Positions 7,581 to 14,520 of a DNA stretch of 22,178 nucleotides are shown in pieces (within the stretch, counting starts at the first letter, position 1; each line of letters starts with the position of its first letter). The position numbers and the translations under genes are program-made. The notes under the pieces were generated by a model. That model was not told where the DNA came from, searched no databases, and worked only from the letters and a program-made list of their open reading frames with translations. The stretch covers positions 1-22,178 of IMG/VR virus record IMGVR_UViG_3300035179_000888. One strand, written 5' to 3'. This DNA is from a virus.

Positions 7581-8102
7581 GTTTTGCCTCCCTCTTCGCC
7601 TTCTCCATTTCCTCCTCAGTTTGGCGGTCTACCTCATTCAAAATCACGATGAATTCTTCAATGGTTTTGGATGGTTGGCTTGCAAGCTGTTTTGGTGTCC
7701 ACCCGAACTCTTTGCAGAGTCGGAACTCGATGAGTTTCGAGCTTGGTTTTCGACGTCGGATTGCTCTGATAAAAAACGAGTATCTTCAGTTGTGACACTA
7801 CAGAGCCGATTCGCAACCTTGCTGAGTAATTCGCCCAACTCTATAGGGATACCATTTTCTTCGCTAAGCAATTTTTCCAATGAGATAGGCTTGTTCGCTG
7901 GTTGGTCTTTCAAGCTTGCCCAAATTTGTTCCGCTTGAATGGCAACATAATCGCTACAGACTACTTGCCCAGTTATGGGATGATATTTTGTGTGCTTCTG
8001 AATTATACGGCTACGTTTAGCCCAGCTTATTTCTTGGAAAACGTATTTGCCTACGTATTCCTTGCCAAATCTTTCATCTATCTCAACCGTTTCTGTTCGC
8101 AT
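7570..8102 (-). CDS. Tail assembly chaperone, -1 frameshift product (gpGT-like), 177 aa
   Basis: Reading the first 111 codons of the chaperone gene (8102 to 7770), slipping back one base and continuing in the -1 frame from 7770 gives 66 more residues, stopping at TGA 7570-7572. The extension contains LIEFRLCKEFGWTPKQLASQ followed by SKTIEEFIVILNEVDRQTEEE and a basic charged tail. The clear protein-like composition, including the GWTPxQL and EEFxxILNE pattern seen in tail chaperone second domains, contrasts with the low-complexity zero-frame end. The product would be the less abundant fusion that links tape measure and tube protein during assembly. The translation was done by hand codon by codon. 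Confidence 0.82.
7644..8102 (-). CDS. Tail assembly chaperone, zero-frame product (gpG-like), 152 aa
   Basis: 152 residues. The first 110 look folded (RFGKEYVGKYVFQEISWAKRS; AIQAEQIWASL; IPIELGELLSKVANRL) and fit a tail assembly chaperone, lying just before the tape-measure region as usual. After residue 111 the sequence turns into low-complexity serine/asparagine-rich text (NSSSSDSAKSSGG), which suggests this end is a by-product of the reading frame rather than a domain. At codons 110-111 the heptamer T_TTT_TTA allows a -1 shift into a well-formed helical extension (separate entry). The short form likely binds the tape measure in molar excess, as gpG does in lambda. ATG at 8102 overlaps the end of the preceding gene. 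Confidence 0.8.
   Translation of the reverse strand: MRTETVEIDERFGKEYVGKYVFQEISWAKRSRIIQKHTKYHPITGQVVCSDYVAIQAEQIWASLKDQPANKPISLEKLLSEENGIPIELGELLSKVANRLCSVTTEDTRFLSEQSDVENQARNSSSSDSAKSSGGHQNSLQANHPKPLKNSS
7724..7776 (-). promoter_or_regulatory. Programmed -1 frameshift site with downstream hairpin
   Basis: On the minus strand the heptamer TTTTTTA occupies 7776-7770 and is read in the zero frame as xxT TTT TTA (codons 109-111), an exact X_XXY_YYZ slippery site identical to the HIV-1 gag-pol heptamer. About 26 nt downstream, AGCTCGA (7743-7737) can pair with TCGAGTT (7730-7724) around a 6-nt loop, giving 7 pairs including one G-U. The hairpin is further away than the usual 5-9 nt spacer, so its role is uncertain. 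The heptamer itself is the strong evidence. Confidence 0.78.
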
Positions 8103-8289
8103 TTGTAACTCTCTCCATAACTAAAATACGGCTTTCAATAGCTGTGAGAAAATCCTCAAGCAAGATGGTCTGCTCCCTTTCAGGCAGGCGCTGTATTCTA
8201 TCGCCTATCTGAGCCCACAACTGGCTCCATTTCTTCTTTAGATGAGCCGTACGACCAAAATTTTTCAAAGGCTTCACTTCTGCAGACAT
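8083..8289 (-). CDS. Small helical tail-operon protein, 68 aa
   Basis: 68 residues from ATG 8289. This start is chosen over an upstream in-frame TTG at 8328 because GAGGTG (minus strand, 8301-8296) lies 6 nt before it, within the stop region of the tail tube gene. The protein is mostly helical and charged (HLKKKWSQLWAQIGDRIQRL; EQTILLEDFLTAIESRI). It sits between tail tube and tail chaperone genes and overlaps the chaperone start by 20 nt. It may assist tube or chaperone function, but no family was recognised. Confidence 0.65.
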   Translation of the reverse strand: MSAEVKPLKNFGRTAHLKKKWSQLWAQIGDRIQRLPEREQTILLEDFLTAIESRILVMERVTNANRNG

Positions 8290-8299
8290 GTCTAGCACC

Positions 8300-9154
8300 T
8301 CAGCTGATCCAGATATCTCTGGCGACAAATGGCGCCTTCAGAGAAACTAGGTCCTCAATCTTTGTCGGTGTACCTGCTCTTTCCCACTTGCAATACTTGA
8401 ATAAGGCACTGTTGCTTCCGCCTAAGCCGAATTTGAGGCTGAATTCGCTGTCATTGACTATGTCGTCGTATTCCTGCTTGCTCTCAAACTCGAAAGTCAA
8501 CTCGCCTGAGAGGACTCGGTGGCGCTCTTGCAGATATTTCAGTAGGTATCCGCTTGTGCTTCTGATAACGGGCACTCTTTTGAAGTTGTTTTCAATCGTG
8601 AATTTCCAGTCAGTAACCCTTTCAATAGCAGCTAAGCCAGAGCCATCTCCTGCTCCCCGTTGCACAAAACTTTCGTGAAAGGGCACTGCACCACTGTAAT
8701 CGGCATATGTGGCTCCACTTATTTTTGAGGTCCCTACAGCTAAGTCTTGACCAATTAACTCAGCCATAGCCTTGACAACGTTTTCAATTGAGCACTCCAC
8801 CGTTAACTTGTCCATTCTGCAACCTTTGTGAAGCAAATCTATGATGCCGCTTGGTTTCTCATAGAATACTTCAACACTGAGCGATTTCAGAGTCTGTACA
8901 TGCTGTAGAAAGTTTATTGGAGAGTCGCTTGGCAGAGCGTATGCAACCTTCAGCCCGACTTGTCTCAAGCCTTTGTGGATTACTCGAAGGTCCCTTGAAC
9001 CGATGCCTCTAACCTTTATTAGGTTAGGGTCTAAGGCGGGTTCGACGTTTTCGGCTGTTGCTATGCCTAGCATGCTCGGATTTGTTGGTGTTACGCCGTA
9101 TGTTGATTCTTCCACGTAGAAGATTTTTGCTTCATGCGCACCATAAACACTCAT
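8300..9154 (-). CDS. Tail tube protein, 284 aa
   Basis: 284 residues opening with FYVEESTYGVTPTNPSM, the common beginning of phage tail tube proteins, followed by a beta-rich body (IGSRDLRVIHKGLRQVGLKVAY; SIENVVKAMAELIGQDLAVG) and a C-terminal strand region ending APFVARDIWIS. The order terminator - tube - chaperone fits siphovirus-type tails. ATG at 9154 has AGGAGG (minus strand, 9173-9168) about 13 nt upstream, a strong but slightly distant ribosome site. The presence of a tube protein shows that the virion has a true tail tube even though the tape measure is short. Together with the absence of a sheath gene, this points to a non-contractile tail. Confidence 0.82.
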   Translation of the reverse strand: MSVYGAHEAKIFYVEESTYGVTPTNPSMLGIATAENVEPALDPNLIKVRGIGSRDLRVIHKGLRQVGLKVAYALPSDSPINFLQHVQTLKSLSVEVFYEKPSGIIDLLHKGCRMDKLTVECSIENVVKAMAELIGQDLAVGTSKISGATYADYSGAVPFHESFVQRGAGDGSGLAAIERVTDWKFTIENNFKRVPVIRSTSGYLLKYLQERHRVLSGELTFEFESKQEYDDIVNDSEFSLKFGLGGSNSALFKYCKWERAGTPTKIEDLVSLKAPFVARDIWIS

Positions 9155-9171
9155 TTTTCTTTTTCATCCTC

Positions 9172-10152
9172 CTAAGTAGTTGGAACAGTTTCAAACAACC
9201 ATGACTTTATGACAAACTCAGTTCGCCAAATGAACGGCTTAACACGGACTTCATCAGCATCACGAAAACTAACAACATCCGCATACGTTATGCCACAAAC
9301 CGTAAACACGACCTGAGCATGATCACAATAGAGAACTGCTGGTGTAACGCCATCACTTGGATTAGTTGTTTTGGCAAGGAAATACAGGTAGCCATTCGCA
9401 TCAATGTAATTTGGCAAATTTGCAGACAACGTAATAGTTAATGTCTCATCACTTCCTCCAGTGCCCGAAACTGCATTTTGCCATTCGCCAGCAGAATGAT
9501 TCCAAACTTTAATTGAAGAGCCATTTCCGCTTGGTGCAATACCATAGCCTTCAAACGACAAGACAATCTGTTTAACAACATTCTCGTTTGCATCGACTTT
9601 AAATCTGAAAAGCATGAGAGCGTATTTTCTGTTTTCTGAGGTTGACTCGTTGAAGCGGTTGTCATCGCTGTACCAGATTTTTTGATATTCAAGGTCTGTT
9701 AGCTCCGTCCAGCCAGAATCAATTGGTGAGAGTTCGGTTGCTGAGGCTGCATGATAGGCTTTATGTGTTCCTGTTGATCGTCCGACTCCGCCAAAGTAGT
9801 AGTCTACCTGGTTGGGTTTGCTACGTTTCTCTCGAATAACCCGATTCACATCTGCACAAATTCTATCTCGTAGAGTTCTTCCAACAATGCCTAGATCTGG
9901 CTTATCTATGACCCAAACGTTAATGCGAAAAAAGCATGTTCGGCGCCTAAGATTTCCAGTAAGGCTGAGTTTCTGGTCTTCGCTTCTGTCTAATCCAACG
10001 CTTATTTGTCCGTCATAGTTTTTGAAAAGCTCACGGTCATACCATTCTTGGCTGACCTGTATGCTGGCTAGTGAGCCGTCATCCTTTACAATCCACAGAT
10101 ACCGCTTGAGCAATCGAATGAGCGTGAGAACTGGTTTCTCAACTTCAGGCAC
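9172..10152 (-). CDS. Tail terminator-like protein with inserted beta-sandwich, 326 aa
   Basis: Residues about 1-125 resemble a tail terminator/neck protein: helix ETPVLTLIRLL-like opening, SQEWYDRELFKNYDGQISVG, a strand pair (RRTCFFRINVWVID) and a helix (LRDRICADVNRVIREKR). The fold seems to resume only at the very end (EVRVKPFIWRTEFVIKSWLF, about 301-320). Between them (about 143-290) is an aromatic and glycine-rich module with KIWYSDDNRF, LSFEGYGI, SSIKVWNHSAGEWQN and NGYLYFLAKT, like a jelly-roll adhesion or carbohydrate-binding domain. Its place between closure and tube genes supports the terminator call. The start is GTG 10152, overlapping the closure gene by 8 nt. The exact insertion boundaries are my estimate. 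Confidence 0.66.
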   Translation of the reverse strand: MPEVEKPVLTLIRLLKRYLWIVKDDGSLASIQVSQEWYDRELFKNYDGQISVGLDRSEDQKLSLTGNLRRRTCFFRINVWVIDKPDLGIVGRTLRDRICADVNRVIREKRSKPNQVDYYFGGVGRSTGTHKAYHAASATELSPIDSGWTELTDLEYQKIWYSDDNRFNESTSENRKYALMLFRFKVDANENVVKQIVLSFEGYGIAPSGNGSSIKVWNHSAGEWQNAVSGTGGSDETLTITLSANLPNYIDANGYLYFLAKTTNPSDGVTPAVLYCDHAQVVFTVCGITYADVVSFRDADEVRVKPFIWRTEFVIKSWLFETVPTT

Positions 10153-11536
10153 CTAAAAGCCTCCTGCAGAAAGCTTTACGATAGGCTGTTTCGCCTTGAA
10201 AGTCGAATTCTTGGATACCCAGAATCTCGTAGTCGACTCCTTTACGCCGTATCTTGTCATGATGTCTTATGGGAGCGAAAACGTGGACGGTGATGTAGTC
10301 GTTGATTATGTAGCCAGGTTCTATGAGAACTTCTTCAATTCTTGCTGGAGAAACAATGGCTTGGATATCTATGCCTTCGCCATATGAAACTTGGTCAGCT
10401 GCTTCTCGCACTGGATATAGGATTATGTTTTCGCCTTTAGACTTCAGAATTTGTGCGAAGCGAGTTAACGGGTCCTCATAGTTTAGATAGAGAAGTGACA
10501 GCCAACAGACCGTTGCAGTAGCCTTCTTGTTTTCTACATAACTGTAGTTAATGTGTTTGACGCCCCAAAACATGAACTCGTCCTGATGTTTGTCAATGAT
10601 TTTCATGCTGAATTGAAGGCTTGATTTATCGTGGTTTTTGCGTATTTTCCATATGATACCACTTGTGACAGCATCATAGTAGTCGCATGCTGGAAAACGG
10701 CTGACAACATCGATGTAACCTGCCCAACAAATGACTGGATTGTAGGCTGGATATTGAGCGCTTGCTCTAATCGTGTTGATGAAGTTGTAGACCTTCTCCG
10801 CTGTTAGGCTCCAGCCTTCATAATCGTATAGCCCGAGTAGAGCATAGGCGAATGGGTCATCATAAATCTCGTTTTCAGTTAAGCCAACACGATGCCAACT
10901 GGAATCCGAAGGGTCATAATGTAGCCAGAGGTTTTCAAAACCTTCCCGTAGAAAAGCCACAGCCTTAGACATCATAGATTCATATAGGCTTGCATTTGCA
11001 ACATCATATTTTTCAGCGAGCATTTTCAAGCCAATAAGACCGTAGAGGCATTCGACGTCCATTTGCAGAAGCCAAGCGTCATCGATTGTGACTGCTCTTG
11101 CGAATCCGCCATGAGTCTGCTTGTCTTGCATGGTTTTAAGGAACGTTGTCCCTGCAAGTTTGGCAGCGTCCAAATAGTCTGTGTCACTTGTTAGCTCGTA
11201 AGCTTTAAAGAGAGACGGAATGACACGACATGCATCAACACTGTAGTAGTAGTTGCTGGTCTCGTTGGATTTGAATCCGCCATAAGCCTTCTTGACATTA
11301 TTTGTGCACTGTTGCGTGAGAATCCAGTCTGCAAGGCTAACAATCTTGTTATAGATGTCCGTTGTCTTGGTAGCGAATTGTGGATCAGAGTAGGCTTGAT
11401 ATAGAAAGTCTATAGCGAAAGCTGCTGCGAACACGGCTCTTCCCCATGTTAGGTCTGGTCCTGAGCCTGGAATAACGTAAACGTAAGGCGCATAATCCAT
11501 AATGAACTGGTAGTAGGCTTCAGGAACTGTGCCCAT
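10145..11536 (-). CDS. Helical-toroid (six-hairpin) domain fused to head-closure protein, 463 aa
   Basis: The last 110 residues (about 354-463: DPLTRFAQILKSKGENIILY, then VSPARIEEVLIEPGYIINDY and DYEILGIQEFDFQGETAYRKAF) have the form of a phage head-closure/head-tail joining protein, and the gene lies exactly between the adaptor and the terminator. The first 350 residues are something else: repeated helix pairs with aromatic and glycine-rich loops (AYGGFKSN; YYYSVDACRVIPSLFKAYEL; HGGFARAV; DAWLLQMDVECLYGLIGL; DDPFAYALLGLYDYE). This pattern is typical of (alpha/alpha)6-barrel glycoside hydrolases, lyases and epimerases. Acidic residues that could serve catalysis occur at DDAW (152-153) and EIYDDP (223-228), but no family-specific signature was identified. 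An exposed neck enzyme or binding domain acting on host glycans is inferred. Confidence 0.7.
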   Translation of the reverse strand: MGTVPEAYYQFIMDYAPYVYVIPGSGPDLTWGRAVFAAAFAIDFLYQAYSDPQFATKTTDIYNKIVSLADWILTQQCTNNVKKAYGGFKSNETSNYYYSVDACRVIPSLFKAYELTSDTDYLDAAKLAGTTFLKTMQDKQTHGGFARAVTIDDAWLLQMDVECLYGLIGLKMLAEKYDVANASLYESMMSKAVAFLREGFENLWLHYDPSDSSWHRVGLTENEIYDDPFAYALLGLYDYEGWSLTAEKVYNFINTIRASAQYPAYNPVICWAGYIDVVSRFPACDYYDAVTSGIIWKIRKNHDKSSLQFSMKIIDKHQDEFMFWGVKHINYSYVENKKATATVCWLSLLYLNYEDPLTRFAQILKSKGENIILYPVREAADQVSYGEGIDIQAIVSPARIEEVLIEPGYIINDYITVHVFAPIRHHDKIRRKGVDYEILGIQEFDFQGETAYRKAFCRRLLGA

Positions 11537-11539
11537 TGT

Positions 11540-11899
11540 TTAGGGTCCCTCCAGCAAGGTTACACCAAACCGTTTCTTGTTAGCTATGAAGCTCTCAACA
11601 TGCCCCAGCAAAAACTCAAGCTGTTTTCCAGCGTTTGGAGAAACACGCAGGTCTCCAACTGAAAAATCTAAACCTACTGCAGACCCGCCAGTAACCTTAC
11701 AATAACAATAGATTGCCGCTAGATTGCGGATAGCGTTTGCTTCCGCTTCTGTGCAGTTTTCAGCGTCAAGTGTTTTGCCAATCTCCTCACCTAAAAAGGC
11801 TGTAACCTCGTCTCTGAAGGCTAGGACATCCTCATCACTGATGTCTGCTACAGTCAACCCTAAGCGTTTACGAATTTGGTCTGCAGTAACGGCAACCAT
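11540..11899 (-). CDS. Head-tail adaptor (gp6/gp15-like connector), 119 aa
   Basis: The protein from ATG 11899 starts MVAVTADQIRKRLGLTVADISDEDVLAFRDEV, the usual opening of ring-forming head-tail adaptors. It continues with a helical bundle (CTEAEANAIRNLAAIYCYCKV) and ends with SFIANKKRFGVTLLEGP. An in-frame TTG at 11941 would add 14 hydrophobic residues, but adaptors do not carry membrane leaders, so ATG 11899 is preferred although no good ribosome site precedes either start. It is the first gene of the long minus-strand connector and tail operon, which suggests that the promoter lies in 11900-12034. Confidence 0.75.
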   Translation of the reverse strand: MVAVTADQIRKRLGLTVADISDEDVLAFRDEVTAFLGEEIGKTLDAENCTEAEANAIRNLAAIYCYCKVTGGSAVGLDFSVGDLRVSPNAGKQLEFLLGHVESFIANKKRFGVTLLEGP

Positions 11900-11950
11900 G
11901 ATTATCCAGAGAAATAAGGCGAAAATGAGGCTAAAAAACAAATCTGAACT

Positions 11951-11978
11951 TGGAGATTAATTAAAATGGAGATTAATT
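11951..11978. repeat. Direct repeat TGGAGATTAATT, candidate operator
   Basis: TGGAGATTAATT occurs at 11951-11962 and again at 11967-11978, separated by AAAA (16-bp period), in the divergent region between the tail operon (minus) and the terminase operon (plus). The complement of 11971-11981 reads TTCAATTAATC, identical to 11 bases of the operator-like site before the head operon (18497-18507). The AT-rich core could also serve as the TATA region of the tail operon. Confidence 0.5.
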
Positions 11979-11996
11979 GAAGAGAATGTTCAGATT

Positions 11997-12007
11997 TTCT
12001 TAAAAAC
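11997..12007 (+). promoter_or_regulatory. Putative TATA promoter of the terminase operon
   Basis: TTTCTTAAAAA (11997-12007) lies about 32 bp before the GTG start at 12035, which would give a nearly leaderless transcript of the archaeal type. No ribosome site is present before that start, which agrees with a leaderless message. Confidence 0.4.
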
Positions 12008-12034
12008 CTCGATTTCTGCTTATTCTTTAGGGTT

Positions 12035-12475
12035 GTGTATGATTTGAGTCAGAAGGTGCTTAAGCAACTCAAAGACTTGCAGTTAGGCGACTTGATCAAC
12101 GTGTTGTGGCTTGATGCTTCTCGAGGTAAACTAGAGACTGTTGAGCAGTTGCGTGAAGGTGGAGCATCTGGCGCTGAAATTGATTTGCCAGTTTCAAGCT
12201 GGGGCATATACATCGGAACCTTCGGAAAAATCGCCAAACATGTGGTTCTAGTAGCGAGTCAATGGCTTTATTGCGAGCAGTATGGGCAAATTGACTGCAC
12301 AGTCATCCCTCTGGGCACGGTTGAAAGCATCACGGTTATCAAGCCCAAGGCTATGACTGTAGAGAGTGTGCAAGTCTGCCAGCAAGCGTTTATCCACGGT
12401 AGAGCAAGGCGGCTGATGCGAAGAATAGCCTTTTTCGGGAATGAATTTTGGGGTTCGGAAGAGGTAGGTAGATAG
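12035..12475 (+). CDS. Hypothetical protein ahead of terminase, 146 aa
   Basis: 146 residues from GTG 12035. The first half (VLKQLKDLQLGDLINVLWLDASRGK, then SSWGIYIGTFGKIAKHVVLVASQW) looks like a small beta-barrel such as an SH3/Sm-like domain, with LxxGDxIxVxW at its start. The C-terminal part is basic (AFIHGRARRLMRRIAFFGNEFW). No enzyme motif is seen. It is the first gene of the plus-strand packaging operon, so a DNA- or RNA-binding role in early packaging or regulation is possible. Start choice rests on the absence of other upstream starts and on the TATA element about 30 bp before it. Confidence 0.62.
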   Translation: MYDLSQKVLKQLKDLQLGDLINVLWLDASRGKLETVEQLREGGASGAEIDLPVSSWGIYIGTFGKIAKHVVLVASQWLYCEQYGQIDCTVIPLGTVESITVIKPKAMTVESVQVCQQAFIHGRARRLMRRIAFFGNEFWGSEEVGR

Positions 12476-12499
12476 GTACGGTCTGGAGAGATAGAGAGA

Positions 12500-12748
12500 G
12501 TGAAAAATCCGATTCGAGAGGCTTTGACGAAAACTGTTCGTGCTAGGAAAGGGCGACAGGAAGTTGAGGTTCCACCAAGCCAACGGTTGCTTTATGCCGT
12601 GTATTTCAGCCTAGGTATGGTTGCATGCTTAAGCGGGCTTGAAGCCGTCCACTTGATTGTTTTGGGCACATGGAACGCTGAAATCTTTACAGTCATTGCT
12701 GGTCTGGTGGGCAACATTACGGGCATATTCTTGACGCAGAAGGCGTAG
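12500..12748 (+). CDS. Two-helix membrane protein, holin-like, 82 aa
   Basis: 82 residues from GTG 12500 (GGAGAGA upstream, 12485-12491). A basic N-terminus (about 1-25, VRARKGRQEVEV) precedes two hydrophobic segments, about 29-52 (LLYAVYFSLGMVACLSGLEAV) and 61-79 (IFTVIAGLVGNITGIFL). The size, two helices and charged end are compatible with a holin. Its position directly before the terminase genes is common for small viral membrane proteins. No endolysin gene is visible, and archaea mostly lack peptidoglycan, so lysis would have to use another route. The gene is 4 nt upstream of TerS, so they are co-transcribed. Confidence 0.65.
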   Translation: MKNPIREALTKTVRARKGRQEVEVPPSQRLLYAVYFSLGMVACLSGLEAVHLIVLGTWNAEIFTVIAGLVGNITGIFLTQKA

Positions 12749-12752
12749 TGAA

Positions 12753-13190
12753 ATGGCGAAAGGCAAACGATGGACAGATGCGGAAGTTCAGCTTCTGCTG
12801 CAAATGGTTAAGGAAGGCAAATTCGTTGAGCAGATAATAGATTCTGGCAAGTTTCCAGATAGAACGCATAGAGCAATTGAAAATGCAGTTTCGAGGCTTA
12901 CTTTTGAGAACCAAAGGAAAAAATCGTTTGGTACTCAAATCAGAGAGGCTGAAATTGTAGGTTTAGAAACTATTGTTGCCCGTTATGTTGATGCTTTCAA
13001 CAAAATCTGCGACTTGAAAGAGTATGATAAGGCGGATCTGGAGCGTTTTCGCATAATTTTCCAGGCTGCTTGGAAGTATCGTGAGCTTTTCCGTGAATAT
13101 GAAAAACTGGAGGATTTGGAAGCCCGTGTGGAAAGCCTTGAGAATCTTCTGGCGGAGATTAAAGAGCAGAGAAGTAAGGCAGCGGTTTGA
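12753..13190 (+). CDS. Terminase small subunit-like protein, 145 aa
   Basis: 145 residues. The N-terminal domain (about 4-50) is a Myb/SANT-type three-helix DNA-binding fold: KRWTDAEVQLLLQMVKEGK, then FPDRTHRAIENAVSRL. The middle is helical, and the end (about 105-140: FREYEKLEDLEARVESLENL and onward) is a coiled coil suited to ring oligomerisation. DNA-binding head plus oligomerisation coil, placed immediately before TerL, supports the small terminase that selects viral DNA for packaging. No strong ribosome site; the start is 4 nt after the preceding gene, so coupling is likely. Its 3' end overlaps the assigned start of TerL. Confidence 0.75.
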   Translation: MAKGKRWTDAEVQLLLQMVKEGKFVEQIIDSGKFPDRTHRAIENAVSRLTFENQRKKSFGTQIREAEIVGLETIVARYVDAFNKICDLKEYDKADLERFRIIFQAAWKYRELFREYEKLEDLEARVESLENLLAEIKEQRSKAAV

Positions 13191-14511
13191 TAATATTGAA
13201 GAGGAAGCAAGAGATGTACTCCGCCAAGAAGAAGTCGAAATAGAAGGACCTGTAGATTTTGCTGAAAAAGTTTTAGGCATGAAGCCTTTTCCCTATCAAG
13301 CCAAACTACTTAAGGACAGTAGCAAACGCATCGTTGCATGCATGGGAAGGCAAACGGGCAAAACCACGACTATAGCTATGAAGGCCATTCATTTTGCAGA
13401 CACTAACCCAAATGTGACTGTGTTGATCACGGCTCCTAGCCTGAGGCAGAGCATGATAATGTTTGACCGTATAGCAGCCTTCGTTTATTCCTCAGCTTTC
13501 TTAAGAAACAAGGTAGTTAGGGCTACTAGAACGCTTATTCACTTTGAGAATGGAAGCCGAATAATCGCCTTACCATGTAGTGAGAACCTTTTGCGTGGCT
13601 ATACTGCAACTATGGTGATTTTGGATGAAGCCTCGTGGATACCTGAAGAAGTTATTACGCAGATTCTTTTTCCAATGCTGACTACGACACAAGGTTATGC
13701 AATTTTCTTGAGCACTCCATGGGACAAAAACCACTTCTTCTACAGAGCCTTTGTTAACCCAAACTATAGTGTGCATAAGGTGAAGTCTCAAGAATGTCCG
13801 CTTGTGACTGCTGAGTTTTTGGAAGAGATGCGTCAGAACATGACGCGTGAAGCCTACTTGATGGAGTATGAAGCCGAGTTTGTTGAAGCCTTAAACAGTT
13901 ATTTTCCGCAGGAGTTGATCCGCAGATGTGTTGAACTCGCCCAAAAACTAGGTAGCGAACTATACACAAGCCTTGAAACAGCCTTCTTAAGCGGCGATTA
14001 CTATGCTGGAGTGGATTTTGGCAAACTCGCCGACTATTCTGTACTTACGGTTTTGAAACGTGATACTGACATTGTTAAACTTGTTTACATGTATCAGTTT
14101 CCGCTTGAAACTCCATACAGCAAAGTCATTGGACATCTTGTAAGGGCTAACCAGAAATTTGCGTTCAGAAAAATGCTTGTGGACCAAACAGGCGTAGGCG
14201 AACCCGTAACCGAGGAGATATGCAACCAAGGCGTAAAAAACGTGGAAGGAATAAAATTCACGGTTCAAACCAAGGAAGAGTTACTTTCAAGCCTGAAAAT
14301 TGTTATGGAACAGAATCGTTTGGCAATACCCTACCATAGGCAGCTGTGCGAGCAAATCAACGAGCAACAGTACAGCTACAGCAAAAGCGGACATTTACAG
14401 TTCAGCCACCCCGAAAACGCTCATGACGATATACTGTGGGCATTAGCGCTTAGCGTCTATGGGGCAAGAGAACCAAGAAAAATACCAGCATTCACTTTCG
14501 GACGAGAGTAG
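13126..14511 (+). CDS. terL: Terminase large subunit, 461 aa
   Basis: ATPase and nuclease motor that packages DNA through the portal. Seen in the sequence (numbered from GTG 13126): adenine-binding FPYQAKLL, Walker A GRQTGKT (74-80), Walker B VILDEA (164-169), coupling motif FLSTPWD (about 194-200), and RNase H-type nuclease residues in YAGVDFGKLADYS (D297), MLVDQTGVGEP (D353) and AHDDILWAL (D434/D435). The set is complete, so the enzyme should be active. The true start is uncertain: the frame is open from GTG 13081, no in-frame ATG lies between 13101 and the ATG at about 13279, and GTG 13126 has GGAGG 12 nt upstream inside the TerS gene. The gene therefore overlaps TerS by about 65 nt. A tRNA-like sequence begins just after its stop. 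Confidence 0.92.
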   Translation: MWKALRIFWRRLKSREVRQRFDNIEEEARDVLRQEEVEIEGPVDFAEKVLGMKPFPYQAKLLKDSSKRIVACMGRQTGKTTTIAMKAIHFADTNPNVTVLITAPSLRQSMIMFDRIAAFVYSSAFLRNKVVRATRTLIHFENGSRIIALPCSENLLRGYTATMVILDEASWIPEEVITQILFPMLTTTQGYAIFLSTPWDKNHFFYRAFVNPNYSVHKVKSQECPLVTAEFLEEMRQNMTREAYLMEYEAEFVEALNSYFPQELIRRCVELAQKLGSELYTSLETAFLSGDYYAGVDFGKLADYSVLTVLKRDTDIVKLVYMYQFPLETPYSKVIGHLVRANQKFAFRKMLVDQTGVGEPVTEEICNQGVKNVEGIKFTVQTKEELLSSLKIVMEQNRLAIPYHRQLCEQINEQQYSYSKSGHLQFSHPENAHDDILWALALSVYGAREPRKIPAFTFGRE

Positions 14512-14520
14512 GCCCCGTCT

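Noticed and set aside
7517-7938. Plus-strand frames of 92 and 119 residues over the chaperone region
   Set aside because: Antisense shadows. The biologically meaningful second frame here is the minus-strand -1 extension.
9438-9692. Minus-strand 84-residue frame in the terminator gene
   Set aside because: Second register on the same strand, without slippery site or protein-like sequence, unlike the chaperone case.
12049-12583. Minus-strand frames of 62 and 111 residues
   Set aside because: Antisense to two well-supported plus-strand genes; no ribosome site or domain.
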